Source: WYEN01 sp049976205 (lineage in GTDB: Archaea > Thermoproteota > Thermoprotei_A > Sulfolobales > AG1). From it: DNA of 23,952 nt. A program made the position numbers and the translations under genes. Every line of letters starts with the position of its first letter. Position 1 is the stretch's first letter. The stretch is taken from positions 1-23,952 of the forward strand of contig JBMFIR010000022.1 of the NCBI GenBank assembly GCA_049976205.1, in the 5' to 3' direction. The notes below the pieces were generated by a model. It saw nothing but the letters and a program-made list of their open reading frames with translations. It did not search any database and was not told the DNA's origin. Below, piece by piece: positions 15,793 through 22,705 of this stretch.

Positions 15793-16653
15793 ATGGAGAA
15801 AATAAGACTGAGGATTAGATTAAGCAGAGACTACTTATCAGTAGCTTCATTAGTGAAGGAGTTGAGGATATATACTGTCTGTGAGGAGGCTCTGTGCCCG
15901 AATATTAATGAGTGTTGGGGTTCTAAAACAGCTACATTCATGATCCTGGGGAAGACATGTACCAGGGGATGTAGATTCTGCTATGTGGAGAAAGGATCTC
16001 CGGAGCCTCCGGATCCTGATGAGCCTCGTAGAGTTCTTGAGGCTGTTGAGAGACTGGATCTTGATTACGTGACTATTACCTCTGTCACAAGAGATGATCT
16101 CCCTGATGAAGGAGCCGACCAGTACTACCTTACTGTGAGGTTGATCAAGGAGAAGCATCCGGAGAAAATTGTTGAGGTTCTTATACCTGATTTTAATGGT
16201 AGAGTAGAACTGATCTCTAGAGTGGTTGAGGCAGGACCTGATGTTGTTGCTCATAATATTGAGACTGTTGAAAGAATAACTCCTATGGTAAGGGATCGTA
16301 GAGCAAGCTATAGTCAGAGCCTCAGAGTTCTTGAGATTATTAAGAGAATTAATCCACGTATAATCACTAAATCATCTCTTCTCCTGGGCCTAGGAGAGGA
16401 TTTTAGTGAGGTTATTGAGGCTATGAAGGATCTTAGGAGAGTCGGTGTAGAGATCCTTGTATTATCTCAGTATCTCAGACCGGGTCCAAAGCAGCTTCCA
16501 GTGACTAAGTATTATTCCTTAGAGGAGTTTAAGGAGTTAGAGAAAATAGGTTACGAGCTAGGTTTCTCATACGTCTTGGCGCATCCTCTTGCTAGGACAA
16601 GCTACAAGGCTAAGGAGGCTTATTACGAGGCTCTTAAGAGAAAAGGTCTCTAG
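15793..16653 (+). CDS. lipA: Lipoyl synthase LipA
   Basis: A radical-SAM enzyme that inserts two sulfur atoms into protein-bound octanoyl groups to give lipoyl. It has both iron-sulfur clusters: the auxiliary cluster CEEALCPNINEC (Cys30, Cys35, Cys41) and the radical-SAM cluster CTRGCRFC (Cys56, Cys60, Cys63). The C-terminal ARTSY (Ser270) is a variant of the RSSY motif whose serine holds the auxiliary cluster. Its length of 286 residues is usual for LipA. The whole barrel appears intact, with VTSVTRDDLPD-type and VAHNIETVERI segments. It begins four bases after the carrier gene, and GAGTGAT overlapping that stop serves as ribosome-binding site. This is canonical LipA, not the two-subunit LipS1/LipS2 type found in several other archaea. 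Confidence 0.95.
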   Translation: MEKIRLRIRLSRDYLSVASLVKELRIYTVCEEALCPNINECWGSKTATFMILGKTCTRGCRFCYVEKGSPEPPDPDEPRRVLEAVERLDLDYVTITSVTRDDLPDEGADQYYLTVRLIKEKHPEKIVEVLIPDFNGRVELISRVVEAGPDVVAHNIETVERITPMVRDRRASYSQSLRVLEIIKRINPRIITKSSLLLGLGEDFSEVIEAMKDLRRVGVEILVLSQYLRPGPKQLPVTKYYSLEEFKELEKIGYELGFSYVLAHPLARTSYKAKEAYYEALKRKGL

Positions 16654-16656
16654 CAT

Positions 16657-17463
16657 ATGCTTCGAGTAATTATTGATGGTGTTCGAGACCCTAGGATGAA
16701 TATGGCTATTGATGAAGCATTGGCTAGGATGAGGAGCTCTAAGAATTACGATACCTTAAGAATATATATGTGGTTCCCCAGCGGAGTAACTCTGGGCAGG
16801 AAGCAGATATTTCACGAAACTCTTAATCTAGAAGAGATCCTTAGGAGAGGATACGTGTATGTTAGGAGACCAACGGGTGGAGCAGCTCTTCTTCACCCAG
16901 CTTTTAAAGAGATCACTTATAGCGTTATTTTATCAAGGGATCACCTCTTGTACTCATTTGATGTCTCTACCTCAGCGTCTAAGATCGCTGAGGGTATTGC
17001 GAAGGCTGTCAATAGATTAGGCGTTGATGTTGGTGTGAGAGGATTTGGAGAGTTTGGTGGTGCGGCTTTCTGCTACTTGAATCCAGGCTCGAGTGATGTC
17101 TTGATTGGGGGGAAGAAGATCTCTGGGAGTGCTCAGAGGAGAGAGTGGGGTTCTCTTCTTCAGCACGGAACACTGCTTATTGAGTACGATCCTGAGGATT
17201 TCCTCGCTGTTTTGAGAACTAGTGATGAGGAGAGGAGAGTAGCTAGAGAAAAGATTGCTGGGCTAAGAGATTTTATTGAGGATATTGACTTGAATCTATT
17301 GATAGGGTACTTAGTTGATTCTATGAGAGAGGTTCTTGGGCACAGAGAGTACTTCTTTGGTGGATTAGATATTGATGAATTCAAGCTTTCTCTAGAGCTC
17401 TTTGAGAAGAAGTATTCTCGTGACGAATGGAATATTTATGGAAGAGACATTTCCTCAGTATAG
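16657..17463 (+). CDS. LipM-like octanoyl/lipoyl transferase
   Basis: A 268-residue member of the biotin/lipoate protein ligase superfamily. The key segments are VRRPTGGAALLH (69-80), AAFCYLNPGSSDV (Cys139), GGKKISGSAQRR (Lys153/Lys154) and LLQHGTLLI (His170). A cysteine before the GKK-GSAQ strand and the LQHG run is the pattern of cysteine-dependent octanoyltransferases of the LipM/LipL type, not ATP-using ligases. The predicted reaction moves an octanoyl group onto the lysine of a lipoyl domain, here probably the neighbouring carrier, for LipA to sulfurate. The start ATG is three bases after the lipA stop. The C-terminal DEFKLSLELFEKKYSRDEW resembles the LplA accessory-domain tail. A ligase role cannot be excluded without testing. 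Confidence 0.78.
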   Translation: MLRVIIDGVRDPRMNMAIDEALARMRSSKNYDTLRIYMWFPSGVTLGRKQIFHETLNLEEILRRGYVYVRRPTGGAALLHPAFKEITYSVILSRDHLLYSFDVSTSASKIAEGIAKAVNRLGVDVGVRGFGEFGGAAFCYLNPGSSDVLIGGKKISGSAQRREWGSLLQHGTLLIEYDPEDFLAVLRTSDEERRVAREKIAGLRDFIEDIDLNLLIGYLVDSMREVLGHREYFFGGLDIDEFKLSLELFEKKYSRDEWNIYGRDISSV

Positions 17464-17475
17464 GTGGCGTATTGA

Positions 17476-18222
17476 ATGGATGTTGTAGTTGACTACTTCG
17501 ACGATCCGCTAAAGAATGTTGCTTTTGAAGAGGCGTTATTTGATTTGTCTCGAGAGGTCTATAGAGAGACTATTGCTAGGATATGGTTGAATCCTAGATC
17601 AGTTGTGATCGGCTACTCACTAGACTGGTGTGAAGAAGTCTACTGCGAGGAGGCGGTTAAAACCAATACGCCTATTATGAGAAGATTTACTGGTGGTGGT
17701 GCTGTATATCATGATCTTGGGAACATAAATATTTCCGTTGCGAGATACTCCGGAAACTTCTTCGTGGATCTCGAGACAATTTTTTCAGAGGCGACATCTC
17801 TGATATCTGAAGTGGTTAAAGAACTGGGTCTAGAGCCTCGTATCGAGAATCTGAATGATGTTGTTGTCAGAGGCTACAAGGTGTCAGGTTCTTCCGCTGG
17901 TATTCGAAGAGGTGGATATTTCTATCACTCTACTCTTCTGGTATCAGCTGACATTAATCTCCTTAAGAGAATTATTAAGCCGAGAATTGATCGTGTTTTG
18001 AGAGGTGAGGTAACATTCTCTAAATATAATCCAGGTAATATCAGTATGTTTATTGATGTCTCCGTAAAGGAGGTGATGGAGGTTATTCTGGGGGTTCTCG
18101 AGAAGAGATTTGGCTATATTAGCAAGAGGAGGTTTAATAATATAGAGAGTGAGTATGGTGAGAGACTGTATAGAGAGAGATATTTAGATAAATTCTTATT
18201 CAAGGGATCAGTGGTTGCCTAG
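17476..18222 (+). CDS. LplA-like lipoate-protein ligase
   Basis: A second superfamily member of 248 residues, last gene of the lipoate operon. It shows RRFTGGGAVYHDLGNINIS (69-87), NDVVVRGYKVSGSSAG (127-142, with Lys135) and FYHSTLLVS (His151). The asparagine-aspartate pair sits where the neighbouring paralogue has its cysteine, and the N-D-x-x-x-x-x-x-K-x-S-G-S pattern is that of ATP-dependent lipoate ligases. It would activate free lipoate or octanoate as the AMP ester and attach it to a lipoyl domain. In archaea LplA can need a separate LplB accessory protein; none is visible in this window. GGTGG lies nine bases before its ATG. Its stop overlaps the stop of the convergent transporter gene by three bases. 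Confidence 0.8.
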   Translation: MDVVVDYFDDPLKNVAFEEALFDLSREVYRETIARIWLNPRSVVIGYSLDWCEEVYCEEAVKTNTPIMRRFTGGGAVYHDLGNINISVARYSGNFFVDLETIFSEATSLISEVVKELGLEPRIENLNDVVVRGYKVSGSSAGIRRGGYFYHSTLLVSADINLLKRIIKPRIDRVLRGEVTFSKYNPGNISMFIDVSVKEVMEVILGVLEKRFGYISKRRFNNIESEYGERLYRERYLDKFLFKGSVVA

Positions 18223-19442
18223 GGTTTTATTCTCACATCATCTATTTTCAAAAAGGGTATTGTGAGTAAACCTCTTAATACAGTTGATATCGCGAAGCCT
18301 ATTCTTAATCCATCTACACCGTAGCTTCTGAGGAGCCAATCCATTAACACTCCTCCTGTCAGAGATCCTATGGCTGCTGTTATTCCCTGGGAGAAGTTTA
18401 GAAATGCTAGGTGGCTGGCTTGTAATCCTTTGATTGATGTTTCGTATACATAGAGTGTTATTGCTACATTTCCTATTGCTGAGAATGGTCCAGTCAATAT
18501 ATTTGATATATATATGAGCTCTATATTGGGTGATACTGCGTAGAATAGTGGTGGTATTATAAAACCTGCTCTACCTATTATAATTATTTTCTTGAGACTT
18601 ACTCTATCAATTACTCTCATAAGTATGTATTGAGAGATCATTGTTGATAGAGTTCCTAGGATATTTAATATTGCTAGTTCAGCTACTGTCATTTTATATA
18701 GATTTCTCTGCGCCATTGGGAAATATGGCCACGCGATGGACATTACTAAGATATATGCTGAGAATGATATGTCGAATTTCATGAAGCTCTTGTTCTTCAG
18801 TATTGTTTTTATGCTTCCAAAGAAGCTTTGTCTCCTAGTTCCTGAGCTTCCTGCAATACATTTATCTAATTTTAGTAGTCTAAACCATATTATTGATGCT
18901 CCTAAGCTAATTAATCCGGAGATTATAAACATTGTTCTGAGGATGTCTACTGATGAGATGGGTAAGAGACCCATGATTAAAAAGGCTATTAATGCTGTTA
19001 ATTGAGATGCTAGAGTTACTAGGCTTAGGACCCTGCTTCTTAATCTGGCGTCTATGAAGAATACTCCTATGAATGATGTTAGTGAGAGACCTGCTAGACC
19101 AACTATAACTGCTCTTAATGTGTATATAGCTACTATGTGTAGAGGATCTGTAGTGAGTGAGATTACTATCCAGAGTAGTGAGGCAGTGATTGAGGTGATT
19201 AGTAATGTGAGTACATACCTCCCCATTTTATCTAGGAAAGGTCCTAGTAGTATTTGTGCTGTAGTTGGTAGTGAGTTCACGGAGAATTGTAGGATTCCTT
19301 GCAGCAGTCCTGAGCTAGTTAATGAGGCTAAGTAGTAGCCTATGTATGGTGCTGAGAAATTATCTGCTAATGAAGCAAGCGACTGTCTAGCAACTATTTC
19401 TCTAGAAGCGTTTTTGTTATCTCTACATTCTTCTAAAGCCAT
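18219..19442 (-). CDS. Major facilitator superfamily transporter
   Basis: A 407-residue membrane protein with about 12 hydrophobic helices and a short charged N-terminus. The loop 2-3 motif is present as LLGPFLDKMGRY (residues 66-76), the MFS motif A in degenerate form (G-x3-D-x-x-GR). The second half repeats the layout after a central loop near residue 195-215 (SSGTRRQSFFGSIKTILK). Drug or metabolite export is typical of this subgroup, but the substrate cannot be read from the sequence. A TATA box (minus strand, 19467-19474) 25-32 bases before the ATG implies a leaderless message. It lies convergent to the lipoate operon and downstream of the reductase gene, with a 56-base gap. Confidence 0.82.
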   Translation of the reverse strand: MALEECRDNKNASREIVARQSLASLADNFSAPYIGYYLASLTSSGLLQGILQFSVNSLPTTAQILLGPFLDKMGRYVLTLLITSITASLLWIVISLTTDPLHIVAIYTLRAVIVGLAGLSLTSFIGVFFIDARLRSRVLSLVTLASQLTALIAFLIMGLLPISSVDILRTMFIISGLISLGASIIWFRLLKLDKCIAGSSGTRRQSFFGSIKTILKNKSFMKFDISFSAYILVMSIAWPYFPMAQRNLYKMTVAELAILNILGTLSTMISQYILMRVIDRVSLKKIIIIGRAGFIIPPLFYAVSPNIELIYISNILTGPFSAIGNVAITLYVYETSIKGLQASHLAFLNFSQGITAAIGSLTGGVLMDWLLRSYGVDGLRIGFAISTVLRGLLTIPFLKIDDVRIKP

Positions 19443-19466
19443 TTTTCTCGCATTAGTGATTTAGTG

Positions 19467-19474
19467 TATAAAAT
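19467..19474 (-). promoter_or_regulatory. TATA box of the MFS transporter gene
   Basis: ATTTTATA on the minus strand, 25-32 bases before ATG 19442. The spacing fits a leaderless transcript separate from the upstream reductase gene. Confidence 0.5.
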
Positions 19475-19498
19475 CTTATAGGTTTATGAAGCAGGGTC

Positions 19499-20509
19499 TC
19501 AGATACTTAATTTAATTGATGGTGTGAGAATATCTTTCATTGTTAATAGTCCAGGAGGTGCCGTAAGGATCTTCGGGATCACGTTAATAACCATTGATGC
19601 GGTGGCAATGTCTCCGGGGACGCCACTACTTCTCCATCTAATGCTTGGATCGCCTTCTATATAAACTTCGTCGTAGTCTTCTCTACCTACTGAGGAGTAG
19701 AGGTCTAAGGAGATGAATACTTCTCCCCCAACGTATCCTCTCCCCCAGCCATGTATCCCCGCTACTCTACCAGGCTCGATCTTGAAGTACTGTGTCTCCA
19801 TATACTTATCTGCTAGAATAGGTTCCTGACCCTCCTCAACCTTATCTATTTTTACTCCTAGGAAGTCTGCTAGTAGAAGAATCGACTCTGCGTATCCTAC
19901 GTGAGCTGTGTACTCTCCTCTCTTCATTCCCTCGAGAAACTCTTCCTTGGTTAGTGATAAGCCGTATTTCTTCTGGAATGAGTATCTTCTCTTTGAGGCA
20001 TCAATAGATCTCACCACAGAGATCCTCTTAATCTCGCTGTGTACTGAGGTCAGGAGAGCCGGTAGAGTATCGAATATGAAGCCGGGATTAACTCCCGTGC
20101 CAATGATCCTTACGCCATGCTTCTTAGCTAATGCGTCTAGCATTAGTGAGAGCTCGGGATATCTGTACCAGGGGTAAACAAGGGTCTCCGAGGTAGAGAC
20201 AACGTTGGAGCCTGCGACAACTGCTTTAACGATCTGGGCATAGATCTTGTCTAGATATGTTCCTGTGGACTGAATAACTACGTCGGGTTTTGTTCTCTTA
20301 AGGAGATCCTCAGCATCTCTATCACTCACAACAGGAGCACCGATACCCCTGCCTAAGCCAATGACCTCGCCGACGTCCCTGCCTATCTTACTCGGATCAA
20401 TCTCTACACCACCAACGATCTCATAATAATCTCTCTTCAACATAGATTTAGCGATTAAGGAACCGATTGGTCCTAATCCATAGATCACAACACGGATCTT
20501 GTCAATCAA
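19499..20509 (-). CDS. 2,4-diaminopentanoate dehydrogenase-like NAD(P) oxidoreductase
   Basis: A 336-residue Rossmann-fold dehydrogenase related to dihydrodipicolinate reductase. The nucleotide-binding VVIYGLGPIGS is at residues 7-17, STGTYLDKI follows the second half of the Rossmann fold, and IIGTGVNPGFIFDTLP (135-150) marks the DapB-like catalytic domain. The NPGF segment and overall length match the 2,4-diaminopentanoate dehydrogenase group of ornithine degradation rather than DapB proper (about 250-270 residues). Archaeal members have no proven substrate that I know of. The start is TTG 20509, with GGTGTG five bases upstream and a TATA-like TTTTATTA near 20553-20560 giving a short leader. 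No other ornithine-pathway genes lie nearby, so the substrate is uncertain. Confidence 0.65.
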   Translation of the reverse strand: MIDKIRVVIYGLGPIGSLIAKSMLKRDYYEIVGGVEIDPSKIGRDVGEVIGLGRGIGAPVVSDRDAEDLLKRTKPDVVIQSTGTYLDKIYAQIVKAVVAGSNVVSTSETLVYPWYRYPELSLMLDALAKKHGVRIIGTGVNPGFIFDTLPALLTSVHSEIKRISVVRSIDASKRRYSFQKKYGLSLTKEEFLEGMKRGEYTAHVGYAESILLLADFLGVKIDKVEEGQEPILADKYMETQYFKIEPGRVAGIHGWGRGYVGGEVFISLDLYSSVGREDYDEVYIEGDPSIRWRSSGVPGDIATASMVINVIPKILTAPPGLLTMKDILTPSIKLSI

Positions 20510-20552
20510 TAAGACACACCAGTAGAGTAATTACAGAAAAAACTTAATAAGC

Positions 20553-20560
20553 TAATAAAA
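20553..20560 (-). promoter_or_regulatory. Putative promoter of the reductase gene
   Basis: TTTTATTA on the minus strand predicts a transcript start near 20531, leaving a leader of about 22 bases with the GGTGTG ribosome-binding site before TTG 20509. Confidence 0.35.
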
Positions 20561-20585
20561 ATCTTTTAACTATAATATCTTACTT

Positions 20586-21713
20586 CTAAGACACAGAGAC
20601 CGGGTTTACTTGAACTCCTTGGAAGGCTAGGTACTCCACACCTACTTGATAAGAGCCTTGAGCGTTTATTTGTGTAAGAACTATTTTGAAGACAAGATCC
20701 ACGTTACCAGATACCGTAAAGCCCGAAACAGGGTTGTAGATAGGTATCGCCACATAGCCTGAATAAACTATGTAGTCCAGATCAGTTTTCGGAGCCCACT
20801 GGAAAGATGTTACGGAGGAGCCGATGCCTCTGCCTGTGCTATCCACCACAGTGAAGTTCAGATCTATGGACACTCTATCTTTAGCTGATAGACTCGCGAT
20901 CACGACCCTATAGTACACCACTATTATGTAGGATCCTGATGCGTTGAGAAGATTCTTGAACACAAATTTAGCACACCCACTCTGACTATTACCCAAGTTA
21001 TAGGTCACGGTCGTAGGTGTTTTTGTGTCAGTACTGTTAATAGTCAAAACCATGTTGTTGTAATTCGCGATTTTACCGACCCAAGCCTGACCCGAGTAAG
21101 TGCATGATGACCCAGCCAAATTATAGTATGCGTCGACTCTATTATTCTTAACAGCGTCTGTGAAGTTCCAGTAGAAGAGACTCGAGGAAGGAGTAAAAGG
21201 ATTACCGTAGCCTGGCGCAGGCAATGCCGCGGCTCCCCCACTTGATCCAGGGGTACTAGAAGGAGGCGGGATCCTAATTATTTGTTCTGCTATTGGAAAT
21301 ACTTTGCCTCTTACACTAACCACGTATCTCAGAGAAGCAGGGTCGTAGGGTAATCCTAGTTGTGTGAATATTTGTGAGAGAGGTATTCTCTGCCCTGGCT
21401 CTATCATAATGTTTATATAGTATGGATCTAGGCCTAATGCACTTTGTATGACAGCTCTCACCAACTTGATCGGGATACTACCTGTGTTTCTCAAATAGTA
21501 GATCTCGCTTGTTGTTGATGTATAATCAGCTTCTACACTTAATTTCTCAAGTGATTTAAGATCTTGATAAGCCTCATAATTCCCTATTATCTTCTCAAGA
21601 TCACTTCTAGCACTAGTTAAGAACATGAATAGTGGTATCACTGTTACCAAAATTATGATTATTCCTAACGCGAAACCTATTATATTAGATACCGCTTTCT
21701 TCATAACAGTCAT
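20586..21713 (-). CDS. Type IV pilin-like secreted protein with C-terminal beta domain
   Basis: A 375-residue protein with an archaeal class III (prepilin-type) N-terminus. KKAVSNIIGFALGII is followed by a hydrophobic helix to about residue 33; cleavage after the alanine at 7 is expected from PibD-type peptidases. Residues 35-148 form a first extracellular part. A Pro/Ser/Gly-rich linker (149-178) follows, then a beta-rich domain with Cys204 and Cys247, a possible disulfide. Several N-x-S/T sites suggest N-glycosylation. It is large for a pilin, so it may be a minor or tip subunit. ATG 21713 is favoured because a TATA box (21735-21740, minus strand) lies 22-27 bases upstream; ATG 21704 is the alternative and begins MKKAVSN. 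Divergent from a second pilin-like gene. I do not recognise the C-terminal domain. Confidence 0.72.
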   Translation of the reverse strand: MTVMKKAVSNIIGFALGIIIILVTVIPLFMFLTSARSDLEKIIGNYEAYQDLKSLEKLSVEADYTSTTSEIYYLRNTGSIPIKLVRAVIQSALGLDPYYINIMIEPGQRIPLSQIFTQLGLPYDPASLRYVVSVRGKVFPIAEQIIRIPPPSSTPGSSGGAAALPAPGYGNPFTPSSSLFYWNFTDAVKNNRVDAYYNLAGSSCTYSGQAWVGKIANYNNMVLTINSTDTKTPTTVTYNLGNSQSGCAKFVFKNLLNASGSYIIVVYYRVVIASLSAKDRVSIDLNFTVVDSTGRGIGSSVTSFQWAPKTDLDYIVYSGYVAIPIYNPVSGFTVSGNVDLVFKIVLTQINAQGSYQVGVEYLAFQGVQVNPVSVS

Positions 21714-21783
21714 TTATACCATATTTTTAAGAGGTATAAATTTTTTAAGGTCAAAACATCATTGTAAATGGACTGTTATGAAA
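21699..21783. repeat. Inverted repeat spanning both pilin starts
   Basis: The plus strand reads GTAAATGGACTGTTATGAAA at 21764-21783. The minus strand reads TATAAATGACTGTTATGAAG over roughly 21718-21699. The arms agree at nearly every base apart from one extra G in the plus arm. Each arm holds the start codons of its gene and the TATA element lies at the centre. Confidence 0.65.
21735..21743. promoter_or_regulatory. Shared bidirectional promoter between two pilin-like genes
   Basis: TATAAATTT on the plus strand (TTTATA on the minus strand) sits almost midway between the divergent starts. For the minus gene it is 22-27 bases before ATG 21713, fitting a leaderless transcript. For the plus gene it predicts a start near 21764, about 14 bases before ATG 21778. 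Confidence 0.5.
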
Positions 21784-22476
21784 TCAAAAATATTTAAAGA
21801 AGCACAATCAGAGCTCATCTCAACAATACTCTTAACAGGAATCGTCTTAGCCATAGGTTCCGTATTATTCTACACTGCACTTACATGGTCCGGTGACTAC
21901 ACGTATAGAGCAAGGATTCTCAATATTGCTGAAGGTACTAGATACGATTTTGATGTTGGTATAGAGGATGCTTATAGTGATAGTAATAATCTCTATTTAC
22001 TTATTCATATCATTAGAATAGGCTCTGTGGAGTTGACTGGGGTATCACCACTTATATCAGTTGAGACCACAAACGATTTGTTAAGTGTGCCTGACAAGAT
22101 ATGGTTTGTTAATTTAACCATAATTTCGGCTACTGGAGTGTACTACTCGCAGCCTGATGAACCTGCAAATATCCAGAGTGGTCTCATAACATATACTCAG
22201 TGCTCATCCTCTTCTACAGGACTAATTCAACTCTCCGCTAAGAAAGCTTATGTTAAGAGTATGAATGAGTGGGTTGTGTTTGGTGATTACACAAAGAACA
22301 TATATAGGGTCGAGATGTGTAAACTACCGCTACCTCCTGCACCTCTGGGACAATTATTTGTTAAGATAAGTATACCTCTGAATTCAGTAGGTAGATACGT
22401 TGTGATATCTATATGGATCATGGTTGGGGACACAGCTTATAACATTAAGAATGTACTCTACCCCAATATATATTGA
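21778..22476 (+). CDS. Type IV pilin-like secreted protein
   Basis: A 232-residue protein with a short charged N-terminus and a hydrophobic helix (SELISTILLTGIVLAIGSVLF, residues 11-31) typical of archaeal pilin-like subunits. The cleavage site could be after KEA (residue 9). The rest is a beta-rich extracellular domain with Cys142 and Cys181, a possible disulfide, and a proline-rich PLPPAP segment. The open frame extends upstream to 21625, but that part lies antisense to the divergent pilin gene. ATG 21778 is the start consistent with the promoter; ATG 21768 is out of frame and reaches a stop at once. It pairs with the divergent gene through a shared promoter and mirrored start region. No assembly ATPase or membrane platform gene is present in the window. 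Confidence 0.68.
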   Translation: MKSKIFKEAQSELISTILLTGIVLAIGSVLFYTALTWSGDYTYRARILNIAEGTRYDFDVGIEDAYSDSNNLYLLIHIIRIGSVELTGVSPLISVETTNDLLSVPDKIWFVNLTIISATGVYYSQPDEPANIQSGLITYTQCSSSSTGLIQLSAKKAYVKSMNEWVVFGDYTKNIYRVEMCKLPLPPAPLGQLFVKISIPLNSVGRYVVISIWIMVGDTAYNIKNVLYPNIY

Positions 22477-22705
22477 AATTAATTATTTCTCTGCTTCAGT
22501 GCTTAAGTCTGTCACTATGTCTATTACCATCATAACTATAACGATTTAATGATCTATTTATAGCATCACTTCATTTTAATGATATTAATTATTTTAATGA
22601 TTCTTTTCAACGAAAGGATCTAATTTGTTTGATCTAGGGATTCAGGCGAGAGGGGGAAGAAAATTCTCGGGTAATACCTGATCGCGGATCTTTGTTTTAT
22701 TTGAG
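22477..22705. other. AT-rich intergenic region with repeats and a hairpin
   Basis: No gene is visible. ATTTTAATGAT occurs at 22573-22583 and 22591-22601, with a shorter copy (ATTTAATGAT) at 22544-22553. A two-part hairpin follows at 22642-22681. The region separates the convergent ends of the pilin-like and recombinase-like genes. Confidence 0.45.
22642..22681. other. Two-part inverted repeat near the recombinase gene
   Basis: TCAGG (22642-22646) pairs with CCTGA (22677-22681), and the adjoining CGAGA (22647-22651) pairs with TCTCG (22665-22669). The 5' arm is continuous over ten bases; the 3' arm has a 7-base bulge. It lies 25 bases beyond the stop of the recombinase-like gene. It could be a transcript-end structure or a recombination site. 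Confidence 0.35.

Noticed and set aside
21625..21777. Upstream extension of the plus-strand pilin-like gene
   Set aside because: It lies antisense within the divergent gene and spans the shared promoter. ATG 21778 gives a normal pilin-like N-terminus.
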